The notes under the pieces were generated by a model that worked only from the letters and a program-made list of their open reading frames with translations, had not been told where the DNA came from and did not search any database. The position numbers and the translations under genes were made by a program. From contig NZ_JBDOIO010000003.1 of the NCBI RefSeq assembly GCF_039831995.1, positions 930,001 through 994,000 of the forward strand: a stretch of DNA of 64,000 nt, given 5' to 3'. Shown here piece by piece: positions 52,200-60,252 of the stretch. Position 1 is the stretch's first letter. Each line of letters opens with the position of its first letter. This stretch comes from Paenibacillus pabuli. Its GTDB lineage: Bacteria > Bacillota > Bacilli > Paenibacillales > Paenibacillaceae.

Positions 52200-53135
52200 T
52201 TAATATTGCACCTCCCGCTTCCGGAGGATTTTCACTTGAATCACGGTGATAATGAGAATAATCACAAACAGTACCATGGCAAGAGCTGTCCCGAATCCCT
52301 GCCTTAACTCCCCGAAACCAACCTTATATATGATATAAGTCAGTGTTTCTGTTGCAAAACCAGGTCCTCCGTCAGTCATTACCGCAATTTGATCGAATAT
52401 TTTCAGCGCACTAATCATCGAGAGAACCATACATACGGTAACGGACCCCGCAAGCAGCGGGAAGGTAATGAATCGAAATTGCTGCCAGCCATTTGCACCG
52501 TCAATATTGGCCGCTTCGGACAGTTCAGCGGGAATGCTCTGAAGCCCAGCCAAATAAATGATCATATAGTAACCCGCACCTTTCCAAACCGTAGACAGGA
52601 TCACGGACAGCATAGCGTATTTGGGATCTCCCAACCAATCCACTGTCCAGCTTCCGAGACCCATATTGTTCAGTATTTGATTAACCACACCAAAGTTGTA
52701 ATTCAGGATCATAGCCCACACAAAGCCCATTACGATTCCACTTAGTAAGGTAGGAAAGTAAAATAGGCTCCGAAACAAATTTTTAAACCAACGGACTTTA
52801 TCCACCATTAGGGCCATGGCAATCGCAGCGATGTTTTCCAGAACAACCAGACTCACCGTCATAATGAGCGTATTTTTGAGGGCATTATGAACCCGCGGGC
52901 TGCTCCATATCTCAATAAAATTAGCAAAACCGATGTAGCGGATATCTTCACTTATGCCATCCCAGGAGGTAAAGCTTAGATAAGCACTCCCAAGAGTAGG
53001 CACAATAACAAATAGCGTGTATAGAATTAACGATGGAAGTATAAAAACAACGGCAAAAGGATGATGCTTTTTCTTCCGTTTTCGAGCAGATGCAGTCGCC
53101 AATGTTCCTTTTTCCGTTGACGCAGGTATTCCCAA
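52200..53135 (-). CDS. Carbohydrate ABC transporter permease, MalF type
   Basis: About 311 residues. I start at a TTG at 53135 because AAGGAAGGAG lies eight bases upstream and the preceding in-frame extension to 53240 runs into the lipoprotein gene. The N-terminus is basic (KGTLATASARKRKKKHH) before the first helix FAVVFILPSLILYTLFVIVP. EAA loop EAANIDGANGWQQFRFITFPLLAG and IAVMTDGGPGFATETLTYIIYK are typical of CUT1. It pairs with the MalG-type gene that follows. Confidence 0.9.
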   Translation of the reverse strand: MGIPASTEKGTLATASARKRKKKHHPFAVVFILPSLILYTLFVIVPTLGSAYLSFTSWDGISEDIRYIGFANFIEIWSSPRVHNALKNTLIMTVSLVVLENIAAIAMALMVDKVRWFKNLFRSLFYFPTLLSGIVMGFVWAMILNYNFGVVNQILNNMGLGSWTVDWLGDPKYAMLSVILSTVWKGAGYYMIIYLAGLQSIPAELSEAANIDGANGWQQFRFITFPLLAGSVTVCMVLSMISALKIFDQIAVMTDGGPGFATETLTYIIYKVGFGELRQGFGTALAMVLFVIILIITVIQVKILRKREVQY

Positions 53136-53196
53136 TTCAAACACTCCTTCCTTATCCAAGAAGGAACCACCTAGAACGGTTCCCCAAGAATTATAT

Positions 53197-54513
53197 TTAC
53201 ATCGAATTTGCCTTGATCTGGTTATCGTATTCCGCATCAACCTGTTCCATATACGTTTTCACATCAGCATCATTCAGGACCATTTCCTGCAGTTTTTTAT
53301 AAAACCAGTTTCGGAATTGTGGCGGTATTAAGTTCTCTCCCCACCAATTGTTAATCGCCAAGGACTTGGTTACGTTCGGATCTGACATCAGATCAAGCGC
53401 CGTTTGCATCGCTTCTCCAGTCTCATATGTCACTTCTGCTTTGGTGGAAGGAATTCCGTTCACACTTGCAAGATATTGAGAGTACTGCTCTGGCTCGAAG
53501 AAGAAACGAATAAACTTCTTGATTGCTTCCGTCTTCTCCGGATCCTTAGCTGCTTCGGCAGAAAGTGTCCATCCGGCAGGCGATGGAAGCCCGATCACAT
53601 TCACGTGACCCTCTCGGTCAGGAATCGCATAGAAACCGTATTCAAAACTTGGATCGGCTTCTTCGATCTGTGAGAACATCCAAGTACCTGAGTAGAGTTG
53701 GGCCGCCTTTCCTGTGATAAGAAAAGAAGCTGTTTGGTTATCCGGTGTACTTAGCCAACCTTTGTCTACATAATTTTGGAACAACTCTTTGTAGTCCTTC
53801 ATCGCCTGCACGACGTTATCATCTGCGAAACTGACGGCCTGCTCTGTTTTTTTGGAATTCCAATCAGGATCTTCCGCATATACCTCATCAATGAGAAACT
53901 TGTTCACCCAGAACCCCATATGAAAGATATCTTTGCCACCAACGACTATCGGAGTTATACCGGAGGATTTTAATTTTTCCTGAATGGAAATGAATTCGTC
54001 ATATGTTTTGGGAAGATCAGTGATCCCCGCATCGGCGTAGGCTTTTTTGCTGTATATCATACCTTGAGGCACATTATTGGCAATAGGGGCATTCCAGATT
54101 TTCCCGTCAACTTCAGGCGGTGAATCAAACAGCTCAATCAGATCTGAAGGAAGTTCAACGATTTTGCCTGCATCCGCAAAAACCTCCGTATCCCTCATTT
54201 CAACAAGATCAGGAAATTCGCCAACTGCATCCTTTGTTTTCAACCAGTCCAGATAGGAATTGCTTGTGTTCTCGCTCATATCCTTAATTTCAATGCTCGG
54301 ATTGGCATCCGTGAACCTTTTGATGGAATCGGCAATTGCCTTTTTGGCAGCAGGATCTCCTGAAGCATAACCAATGGTGAAACTGACTTTCTCACTGCTG
54401 CTCGTTGACCCGTTTCCATCGGAATTCGTACTGCTGCTTGTGCTGCAAGCACCTAATGTCAGAGTCACTGCAAGCAATGCAGCCGTTAACTTGAATTTTG
54501 ATTTACTCAGCAT
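53197..54513 (-). CDS. Sugar-binding lipoprotein of ABC transporter (SBP family 1)
   Basis: 438 residues. Lipobox LGAC (Cys23) after a hydrophobic signal, a Ser/Thr/Asn-rich linker of about 20 residues, then a family 1 binding fold (SFTIGYASGDPAAKKAIADSIKRF, MIYSKKAYADAGITDLPKTYDEFI, AAQLYSGTWMFSQIEEADPSFEYGF, LPSPAGWTLSAEA). First gene of the third transporter operon. Its promoter region (54584-54652) repeats the block in front of the GH88 gene at 59519-59587. AAGGGAGTTTATAAG precedes the ATG. Confidence 0.93.
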   Translation of the reverse strand: MLSKSKFKLTAALLAVTLTLGACSTSSSTNSDGNGSTSSSEKVSFTIGYASGDPAAKKAIADSIKRFTDANPSIEIKDMSENTSNSYLDWLKTKDAVGEFPDLVEMRDTEVFADAGKIVELPSDLIELFDSPPEVDGKIWNAPIANNVPQGMIYSKKAYADAGITDLPKTYDEFISIQEKLKSSGITPIVVGGKDIFHMGFWVNKFLIDEVYAEDPDWNSKKTEQAVSFADDNVVQAMKDYKELFQNYVDKGWLSTPDNQTASFLITGKAAQLYSGTWMFSQIEEADPSFEYGFYAIPDREGHVNVIGLPSPAGWTLSAEAAKDPEKTEAIKKFIRFFFEPEQYSQYLASVNGIPSTKAEVTYETGEAMQTALDLMSDPNVTKSLAINNWWGENLIPPQFRNWFYKKLQEMVLNDADVKTYMEQVDAEYDNQIKANSM

Positions 54514-54583
54514 ATCTTATAAACTCCCTTCCTTATCAACAAAGTTGAAATCAGCTTCCCCTTTCAGGTAAGCGTTTTCTAAG

Positions 54584-54652
54584 TTTAGAATAGCATTGCC
54601 TGGTTGTTGCTTGTATGAACTTTTTTAAGCCTCATGTGCAGGAAATTTAAGA
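54584..54652 (-). promoter_or_regulatory. Promoter/activator element of the 54513 operon, shared with the GH88 gene
   Basis: A 69-base block aligned without gaps to 59519-59587; 48 of 69 positions match, 34 of 41 in the distal part (54612-54652). Read on the minus strand it has two CTTAAA-starting units 22 bases apart (two helical turns, as expected for tandem AraC-type binding), then a -10-like TATTCT at the start-proximal end. No consensus -35. Confidence 0.75.
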
Positions 54653-54653
54653 A

Positions 54654-54686
54654 TAAATAAAGAGCAGACAGGTTCATCCGCTCTTA
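54654..54686 (-). terminator. Likely terminator of the 56434 kinase gene
   Basis: Minus-strand arms AAGAGC (54680-54685) and GCTCTT (54660-54665) around a 14-base loop, with TATTTATTC following. It lies just past the kinase stop and separates the two-component genes from the transporter operon. Confidence 0.55.
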
Positions 54687-54694
54687 AGGAGACT

Positions 54695-56434
54695 CTATTC
54701 AGGAACAGGAAAGCTGAGCAGTACAGACGTCCCGATATGTTCCTGACTACTCACAGAGAGACCATACTTTTCACCATACATTGATCGGATTCTTTCATGC
54801 ACATTTTTCAACCCAACGGATCTGCTATAAGGAGTTGGCATATGCAAACTTTCATTAATGCTTGTCAGCTTCTCTTCGCTTATGCCTATACCATTATCAT
54901 AAATAACAATCACCAGATTTTGCTCTCTCTTCTCTATCGTTACCCTAACGGTCCCCTTTTTCTTTTGACGAAGTCCATGCTGAATGGCATTTTCGACGAT
55001 AGGCTGCAAACACAATTTCAAGATTTTCCATTCCATTTGCACATCAGGAGCAATGTCACATTGGAGTACATATCTGTTTTCATAACGAATGGAAATGATA
55101 TAGAAATAATCATGCAGATGTTCAAGCTCTCTCGATAGACTTGTCCGATCTTCGCCGTAATCGATGACATATTTCAGTTGATTAGACAAGGAATGAATCA
55201 TATCAGCGACTTCTTCTGCATCTTTGTCCACTGCATTCATGCGAATAACTTCAAGCGTATTGTACAGATAGTGCGGTCTTATTTGACTTTTCAGCGCGTT
55301 TAGTTCAGTTTGCTTTTGTTTGATCTGAGCGACATAGGCTTCATCAATGTGTTCTTGCAACCGCTCAACCATTCGATTAAATCCATGAGTCAGTCTGCCT
55401 ATTTCATCATTGCTGGTAACGGGAAGTCTGGTATCCAGTTTACCGGACTCCACGATGGCCATTTGCTGGATCAGTTTGCGAATCGGTGCAGCAAGTCGGC
55501 GTGAAAACCAAGCCCCCATAACAATTAATACAATGGAACATATGAGGATTGCCATATATACGGTAGCCCTGGCGGAGAAAAGTTGCTCGAACAAGCCCGC
55601 TCGATGAATCATGGCGACCAATTGACCGTCAATGAAAGGAATGTCTTCCCGAAGCACCAGCATTTCGGTATCTTTACTTTTCAATATGAATTCATCCAGG
55701 GTCCTGTCCCTGTGGTTGCTGAAATAGATCTCATTCCGATCATTGAGCAGAACCAACTCATCCTGAGCACCAAGTGAAAGCTCGTTTAGAAATTGCTGGA
55801 ACATGGAGGTATCCACATCCAGGAACAGTGTACCAACCACTTTAGGTTCTCGTGTAAGCCGTCCCGAGGTATCGATCAAATTGCGTGCAAGTGTAAATAC
55901 TTCACGCTTGGAACCAATAAAGTAATCATCATCATGAGTCGGGAAAAGCGCGGCCTTTGAAGGCTGGCTTCTCAACTTCTCTTTCCATTCACGGACCGGA
56001 AGTGCATCCTCTGTAAGGGCTCTATTCTCTCTTTCTTGGGAGTAGATTTTTCTGTCTGACGACCTCACAAAATAAGCACCTGTTATATAATTGTCACTAA
56101 ACACTAATGTTTTTAGAAACGAGTCGATGGGAATTGAATTGATTTGTTCCAGCTCATTGACATTGAACGTCTGATTCTGGTTTATATTTTCGGCCAAGCC
56201 CTCGTAACGTACGTTATACATGAGCTTGGAAATGTCATTGTATTGCTGGAATGCCGAATTCAGATTATAACTCATATACATGATCATTTGCTGTTGATTA
56301 CTCGTCGTGTACCGTTCCACATAATTCGAGAATATTTGTACAGAGAAATAGCTGAGTGCAAAGAGCGGGATTAGCCCCACTAAAATAAAGGAAACTGAGA
56401 ATTTGGCAAATATGCTTTTGGTCAAGAAGCGCAT
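54695..56434 (-). CDS. Sensor histidine kinase, YesM-like
   Basis: 579 residues. First helix FAKFSVSFILVGLIPLFALSYFSV (about 9-32), an extracellular sensor domain to about 280, second helix YMAILICSIVLIVMGAWF, HAMP region (RRLAAPIRKLIQQM), the phosphoacceptor in RPHYLYNTLEV (Tyr instead of the usual Phe), and ATPase boxes PIVENAIQHGL, DNGIGI and GLKNVHERI. It starts 23 bases after the regulator stop; in this cluster the regulator gene precedes the kinase gene, the reverse of the other two clusters. GAAGGTGTTCCC precedes the ATG. Confidence 0.92.
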   Translation of the reverse strand: MRFLTKSIFAKFSVSFILVGLIPLFALSYFSVQIFSNYVERYTTSNQQQMIMYMSYNLNSAFQQYNDISKLMYNVRYEGLAENINQNQTFNVNELEQINSIPIDSFLKTLVFSDNYITGAYFVRSSDRKIYSQERENRALTEDALPVREWKEKLRSQPSKAALFPTHDDDYFIGSKREVFTLARNLIDTSGRLTREPKVVGTLFLDVDTSMFQQFLNELSLGAQDELVLLNDRNEIYFSNHRDRTLDEFILKSKDTEMLVLREDIPFIDGQLVAMIHRAGLFEQLFSARATVYMAILICSIVLIVMGAWFSRRLAAPIRKLIQQMAIVESGKLDTRLPVTSNDEIGRLTHGFNRMVERLQEHIDEAYVAQIKQKQTELNALKSQIRPHYLYNTLEVIRMNAVDKDAEEVADMIHSLSNQLKYVIDYGEDRTSLSRELEHLHDYFYIISIRYENRYVLQCDIAPDVQMEWKILKLCLQPIVENAIQHGLRQKKKGTVRVTIEKREQNLVIVIYDNGIGISEEKLTSINESLHMPTPYSRSVGLKNVHERIRSMYGEKYGLSVSSQEHIGTSVLLSFPVPE

Positions 56435-56457
56435 GAAGGGAACACCTTCTTTATTCG

Positions 56458-58059
56458 TTATGGGTCGTGCCTACGGAAGGTCTGCCGATAGTCTTGCGGC
56501 ACCTTCCCATACTTTTTTTTGAACATATCACTAAAGTGCCTTACGTTGTTGTAGCCTACACGATCAGCAATCTCATAAATCAAGAGTTCCGTCTCCATAA
56601 GCAGCTTTAGCGCTTGGCTCATACGCACTTCTGTGACATAGTTTTTAAAATTTTGGCCTGTGTGCTTTTTGAAGAAACTGCTGAAATAATAGGAGTTCAT
56701 ATAGACCAGGGCAGCCATGGATTCCAGTGTGATGTTACTGTGATAGTTTTCTTCAATATACGATTTGACTTTCGTAAGCAGCGCGCGTTCTTTCCCTGAC
56801 ACCTTACTTGCAGCTCGCTGCTGCATTTCGGTTATAACCGCTTCGACTTCATGAGCAACATCTGCGTAAGAAGAACATTCAGTCAGTTTCTCGAAAAACC
56901 CACGTTGGTGTTCCTCTAACTCTACGTCGAACTTTTCCAATTCCTGACTCAACGACATGACTGCATTATATACCCCTGTAAGGGCGAGTTTTTTGTTGTT
57001 CCCTGTTTGCATCCTGATTTGTTCAAGGAGCTCCTTAATCAGCGGCTCGATTTTTTCTTTTTCCATGCCAGTTAATGCTTTTAATACATGTGATTGAAGC
57101 TCGGTTATGGATCTGTATTCTCTATGGTTTTCCGTGATGGCTTCCCCAAACCGAATGACTTGATTAGTTCCAATAAAAAATGTATTGTTAAGCGCTTTCA
57201 ATGCATCGCGGTATGTTTCTTCTGCTTTCTCCATGCCTGGCAAGCTCGGACCAACTCCGCACGATACACTTAGCTTCAAATATTGCTGAATCTTATGACG
57301 AAGGTCTTGTGCCAATTGAAGCGGATAGTCCTTCTCCTCATGCTGAATCAGAATGGTGAACAATCCTGATTTTTGAACCAGCAAACCCTTTCCCTTATTC
57401 GGCTCCTGATCCATTGTCTCTCGAATAATGTTGGACACTGCAAAGTTCACCAAATTACGTTCACGCTCTTCCCACCGGGAGGCATGAGCATGGTCATCCA
57501 TTTCCAATACACAAACCGTAATATATCGACTAATTGCAATGACACCCAATTGTGTCAGGTCAGCCATGGTATTCTTATCACCGTCCAGTAATCCGTCAAG
57601 AAGCTGCTCAATGGTATGGGTCCGATTTTTTTCCTCATAGTAATTCAACATCTTTTTGTTTCGTTCACTGTCCGTTGTTTCTCGGATCATGGAAACTGCT
57701 TTTCCAACAACCCTTTCCAATTGAACTTTATTTATTGGCTTTACCAGATAATCCAGTGCTCCTAACTGGATCGCTTGACGAGCATATCCAAACTCTTGAA
57801 AAGCACTAATAAATATAACCTTTCCGCTGTATCCCTGTTCGTTCAATTCCGTAATCACATCTATACCACTTCCGCCTGGCATACTGATATCGCTAATAAT
57901 GAGTTGAGGTTCATGTCTGCTTATCAGATCTCGAAGTTCGGTCCCATCATTAGCCTCAGCCACAATCCTGATTCCAAGAGGTTCCCAGGATATCAGTTTT
58001 TTTAGCCCGCGTAATATGATGGGTTCGTCATCTGCAAGTAATAATTTTATGTATTCCAT
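56458..58059 (-). CDS. Response regulator, receiver plus AraC-type DNA-binding domain
   Basis: 533 residues from the ATG at 58059, preceded by AAGGAAGGTGC; an extension to 58122 has no ribosome site. The receiver has Asp10-Asp11, phosphoacceptor Asp57 in IISDISMPGGSG and Lys in YLVKPIN. The C-terminal AraC domain reads LAALVYMNSYYFSSFFKKHTGQN-like and YEIADRVGYNNVRHFSDMFKKKYGKVP-like. It is encoded together with the kinase at 54695 and is the likely binder of the shared elements at 54584-54652 and 59519-59587. Confidence 0.93.
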   Translation of the reverse strand: MEYIKLLLADDEPIILRGLKKLISWEPLGIRIVAEANDGTELRDLISRHEPQLIISDISMPGGSGIDVITELNEQGYSGKVIFISAFQEFGYARQAIQLGALDYLVKPINKVQLERVVGKAVSMIRETTDSERNKKMLNYYEEKNRTHTIEQLLDGLLDGDKNTMADLTQLGVIAISRYITVCVLEMDDHAHASRWEERERNLVNFAVSNIIRETMDQEPNKGKGLLVQKSGLFTILIQHEEKDYPLQLAQDLRHKIQQYLKLSVSCGVGPSLPGMEKAEETYRDALKALNNTFFIGTNQVIRFGEAITENHREYRSITELQSHVLKALTGMEKEKIEPLIKELLEQIRMQTGNNKKLALTGVYNAVMSLSQELEKFDVELEEHQRGFFEKLTECSSYADVAHEVEAVITEMQQRAASKVSGKERALLTKVKSYIEENYHSNITLESMAALVYMNSYYFSSFFKKHTGQNFKNYVTEVRMSQALKLLMETELLIYEIADRVGYNNVRHFSDMFKKKYGKVPQDYRQTFRRHDP

Positions 58060-58246
58060 AGAAGCACCTTCCTTAACCTTTGGTGAAAATAAATGAACCA
58101 TCCGAATCTTCATAAAGAGCAAATGGTTCCAACATAAGCTTCGTATCTAGACCAGAAATTATCACAAGCACGAAGAAGGATATATCCTCTTATTGCATAA
58201 TAGCACGTTATCATTCGTTGCTCTTCATTGTGTTCCAATAACACGA

Positions 58247-58270
58247 AACAACCCACGGTCGTGGGTTGTT
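58247..58270. terminator. Hairpin past the GH88 gene
   Basis: Perfect 10-base stem AACAACCCAC (58247-58256) and GTGGGTTGTT (58261-58270) with a 4-base loop, 31 bases past the GH88 stop. The T tract on the minus strand is short (GTTGTTTCGTGTT), so termination may be incomplete. Confidence 0.6.
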
Positions 58271-58300
58271 GTATACAGGTTTAACGTTATAGTCAAGTTT

Positions 58301-59458
58301 CTACCATATATATAAATCCGTGCCTTTTAGTTTGAATATCGCTTCAATAAAAAAATAATCGCCATAAATGATAGATTGATGGTGGCTTTTGGCGTGATAA
58401 GCTGCTGAGCCGTTTTGGAGAATACAATCGCAGCTGGAAGTCCAATCTGTCCGTGATTGATCTAGCACTTGAAGGAGCTTTATCGCTGCGTCCAAGTATA
58501 GGCCTTTCTCGTGAGTTTCGACAATTTTGGCGATCTCAATCAAGCCACAGGCAGCAATAGCAGCTGCTGTTGAATCCTCCAAAGCAGGTTCTACAGGTTG
58601 TCTAAAATCAATGGGAATGATTCCGTGTTCAGGAATGCACGCGATAAAATAGTGGGCTACTCGTTTAGCCGTATCCAGATACTCCTCCTTATGCGTCCAG
58701 TTATAGCTCATCATAAAGCCGTATATTGCCCAGCTTTGTCCCCGTGTCCAAGAAGAACCTTCCTTGTATCCTTGTCCTCCATAGGTGTCGATGACCCCGC
58801 CCACCGTTGGATCAAATTCAACGATATGGTTAACCGAACCGTCTGGTCTTACAAAGGTCTTCATGGTGGTATCGGCATGTTTCCTCGCTATATGCTGAAA
58901 ACGCGGATCACCTGTTTCCTTGGATGCCCAGTATAAGAGTGGAATGTTAAGCATACAGTCAATGATCGCCCATCCCCTTGTATCTTCACCCTCAATATCA
59001 TTCCAGGCGCGGATGAATTCGCCCGCTGGATTGTACCGGCCAGCAAGTAGATTGGCCGCATGAAGAGCTCGATTGCGGGAATCCGGATTCCGGGTAAGTT
59101 TATAGTTGGCGACACTAGTCGGCAGCCACATAAATCCTACATCATGGTGCAGCCCATCGAACTGCTGGAAGCAGGAATCCAATTTCACTTCAGAGATCTC
59201 AGCGATTTGTTTGTATTTTGTATCTCCGGTCGCGTTATACAACTGCCACATCATACCTCCCCAGAATCCATTCGTCCACCAGCATATTCCGTCGTCTATT
59301 GAATGGGTTGGGTTATGGACCGACCTGTCATCATGTTCGCCATCAATGGTCGTATACGGGATTTTGTTTTTGGATTTCTCACTGACCCAATCCATTTTTG
59401 CTGTAATTTTGTCTACAACGTAATTTACCCATACCGTTTTGTCGTCTAATGTAAGCAT
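58301..59458 (-). CDS. GH88 unsaturated glucuronyl hydrolase-like
   Basis: 385 residues, six-hairpin barrel. Motifs: DDGICWWTNGFWGGMMWQLYN near residue 55, HHDVGFMWLPTSVANYKLT with the catalytic Asp (about residue 105), RAWNDIEGEDTRGWAIIDCMLNIPLLYWAS with the second Asp (about residue 170), GSSWTRGQSWAIYGFMMSY and AALEDSTAAAIAACGLIEI-like. GH88 enzymes hydrate the unsaturated uronic acid left by polysaccharide lyases. No signal peptide. It has its own promoter element, shared with the transporter operon, so import and cleavage are likely coregulated. Confidence 0.9.
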   Translation of the reverse strand: MLTLDDKTVWVNYVVDKITAKMDWVSEKSKNKIPYTTIDGEHDDRSVHNPTHSIDDGICWWTNGFWGGMMWQLYNATGDTKYKQIAEISEVKLDSCFQQFDGLHHDVGFMWLPTSVANYKLTRNPDSRNRALHAANLLAGRYNPAGEFIRAWNDIEGEDTRGWAIIDCMLNIPLLYWASKETGDPRFQHIARKHADTTMKTFVRPDGSVNHIVEFDPTVGGVIDTYGGQGYKEGSSWTRGQSWAIYGFMMSYNWTHKEEYLDTAKRVAHYFIACIPEHGIIPIDFRQPVEPALEDSTAAAIAACGLIEIAKIVETHEKGLYLDAAIKLLQVLDQSRTDWTSSCDCILQNGSAAYHAKSHHQSIIYGDYFFIEAIFKLKGTDLYIW

Positions 59459-59518
59459 GCATCAGTCCTTCTTTCTTCTATAGGATTTTGTCATTATCTA
59501 TCTGGTATGCATATCGAA

Positions 59519-59587
59519 TTTAGAATACCACTCGTCTTGAAATGTCTGTATGCACTTTTTTAAGCTTGATATGCTATAAATTTAAGA
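59519..59587 (-). promoter_or_regulatory. Promoter/activator element of the GH88 gene, shared with the 54513 operon
   Basis: Counterpart of 54584-54652. On the minus strand: CTTAAATTT, 22 bases later CTTAAAAAAGTGCATACA, then TATTCT (59521-59526) as the likely -10. It ends 61 bases upstream of the GH88 start codon; the copy at 54584 ends 71 bases upstream of its gene. Confidence 0.75.
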
Positions 59588-59621
59588 CAATGTGATGGCA
59601 GCACAAAACCGTATCTCAGAA

Positions 59622-59662
59622 TAAAAAAACCGATAAACCCTATTTTGATGGGTCTATCGGTT
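59622..59662 (-). terminator. Rho-independent terminator of the 60162 GNAT gene
   Basis: Minus-strand arms AACCGATAGACCC (59650-59662) and GGGTTTATCGGTT (59628-59640), one wobble, 9-base loop, then a run of T. 30 bases past the stop. Confidence 0.85.
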
Positions 59663-59691
59663 ACTTGAGAATCCCTTGAAAAATCAATCAT

Positions 59692-60162
59692 TCATAACGT
59701 TTTTATATACCAGGTATCACATGCATAATGTTCTGTTCCATTTAAAGGCTTGTCTAATGCAATAAAACCGTTCTTGGCATAGAACTTGTTGGCTGCAATC
59801 ATATTGCTCAGGGTTTCAAGGTAACATTGTTCGTAATGATTTTTCGCATAATTCAGGACAACGTGCAATAATTCGCTTGAAATACCTGTACCTCTGGTTT
59901 CTTTGAAAGCATACATTTTTTGCAACTCACATATCCGTGGAAAACCTTCGATCGGTCCAATACCGCAGCCCGCTACGACCATTGAATCTTGCTCTACCAC
60001 CCAATATTTTGACCCCTCATTCTTGTACAGATTATAGAAATCTCCCAAGTGCGGATCCGTCCAAGCTGTTCCTGGCTTGTTTGCTCCAAATTCGATCAAA
60101 CACGTTCTGATCAGATTTTCCACCTGTTGATTATCTCTTTCTTCTATCTCTCTGATCAACAT
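59692..60162 (-). CDS. GNAT family N-acetyltransferase
   Basis: 156 residues from the ATG at 60162, with ACGGAGGTTTACG upstream; a longer frame to 60213 lacks a site. GNAT core: YWVVEQDSMVVAGCGIGPIEGFPRICELQKMYAFKETRGTGISSELLHVVLNYAKNHYEQCYLETL with the R-G-x-G acetyl-CoA loop, and NMIAANKFYAKNGF as the last conserved motif. It starts 91 bases after the UvrA-like gene stop and may be cotranscribed with it. Substrate unknown. Confidence 0.9.
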   Translation of the reverse strand: MLIREIEERDNQQVENLIRTCLIEFGANKPGTAWTDPHLGDFYNLYKNEGSKYWVVEQDSMVVAGCGIGPIEGFPRICELQKMYAFKETRGTGISSELLHVVLNYAKNHYEQCYLETLSNMIAANKFYAKNGFIALDKPLNGTEHYACDTWYIKTL

Positions 60163-60252
60163 CAACGTAAACCTCCGTAAATATGTTCCTTTTCCATCCA
60201 AGCAAGTAGTCAACAGGCATTCTGAATCATGTGCCGGACGTCAAATATTCAT

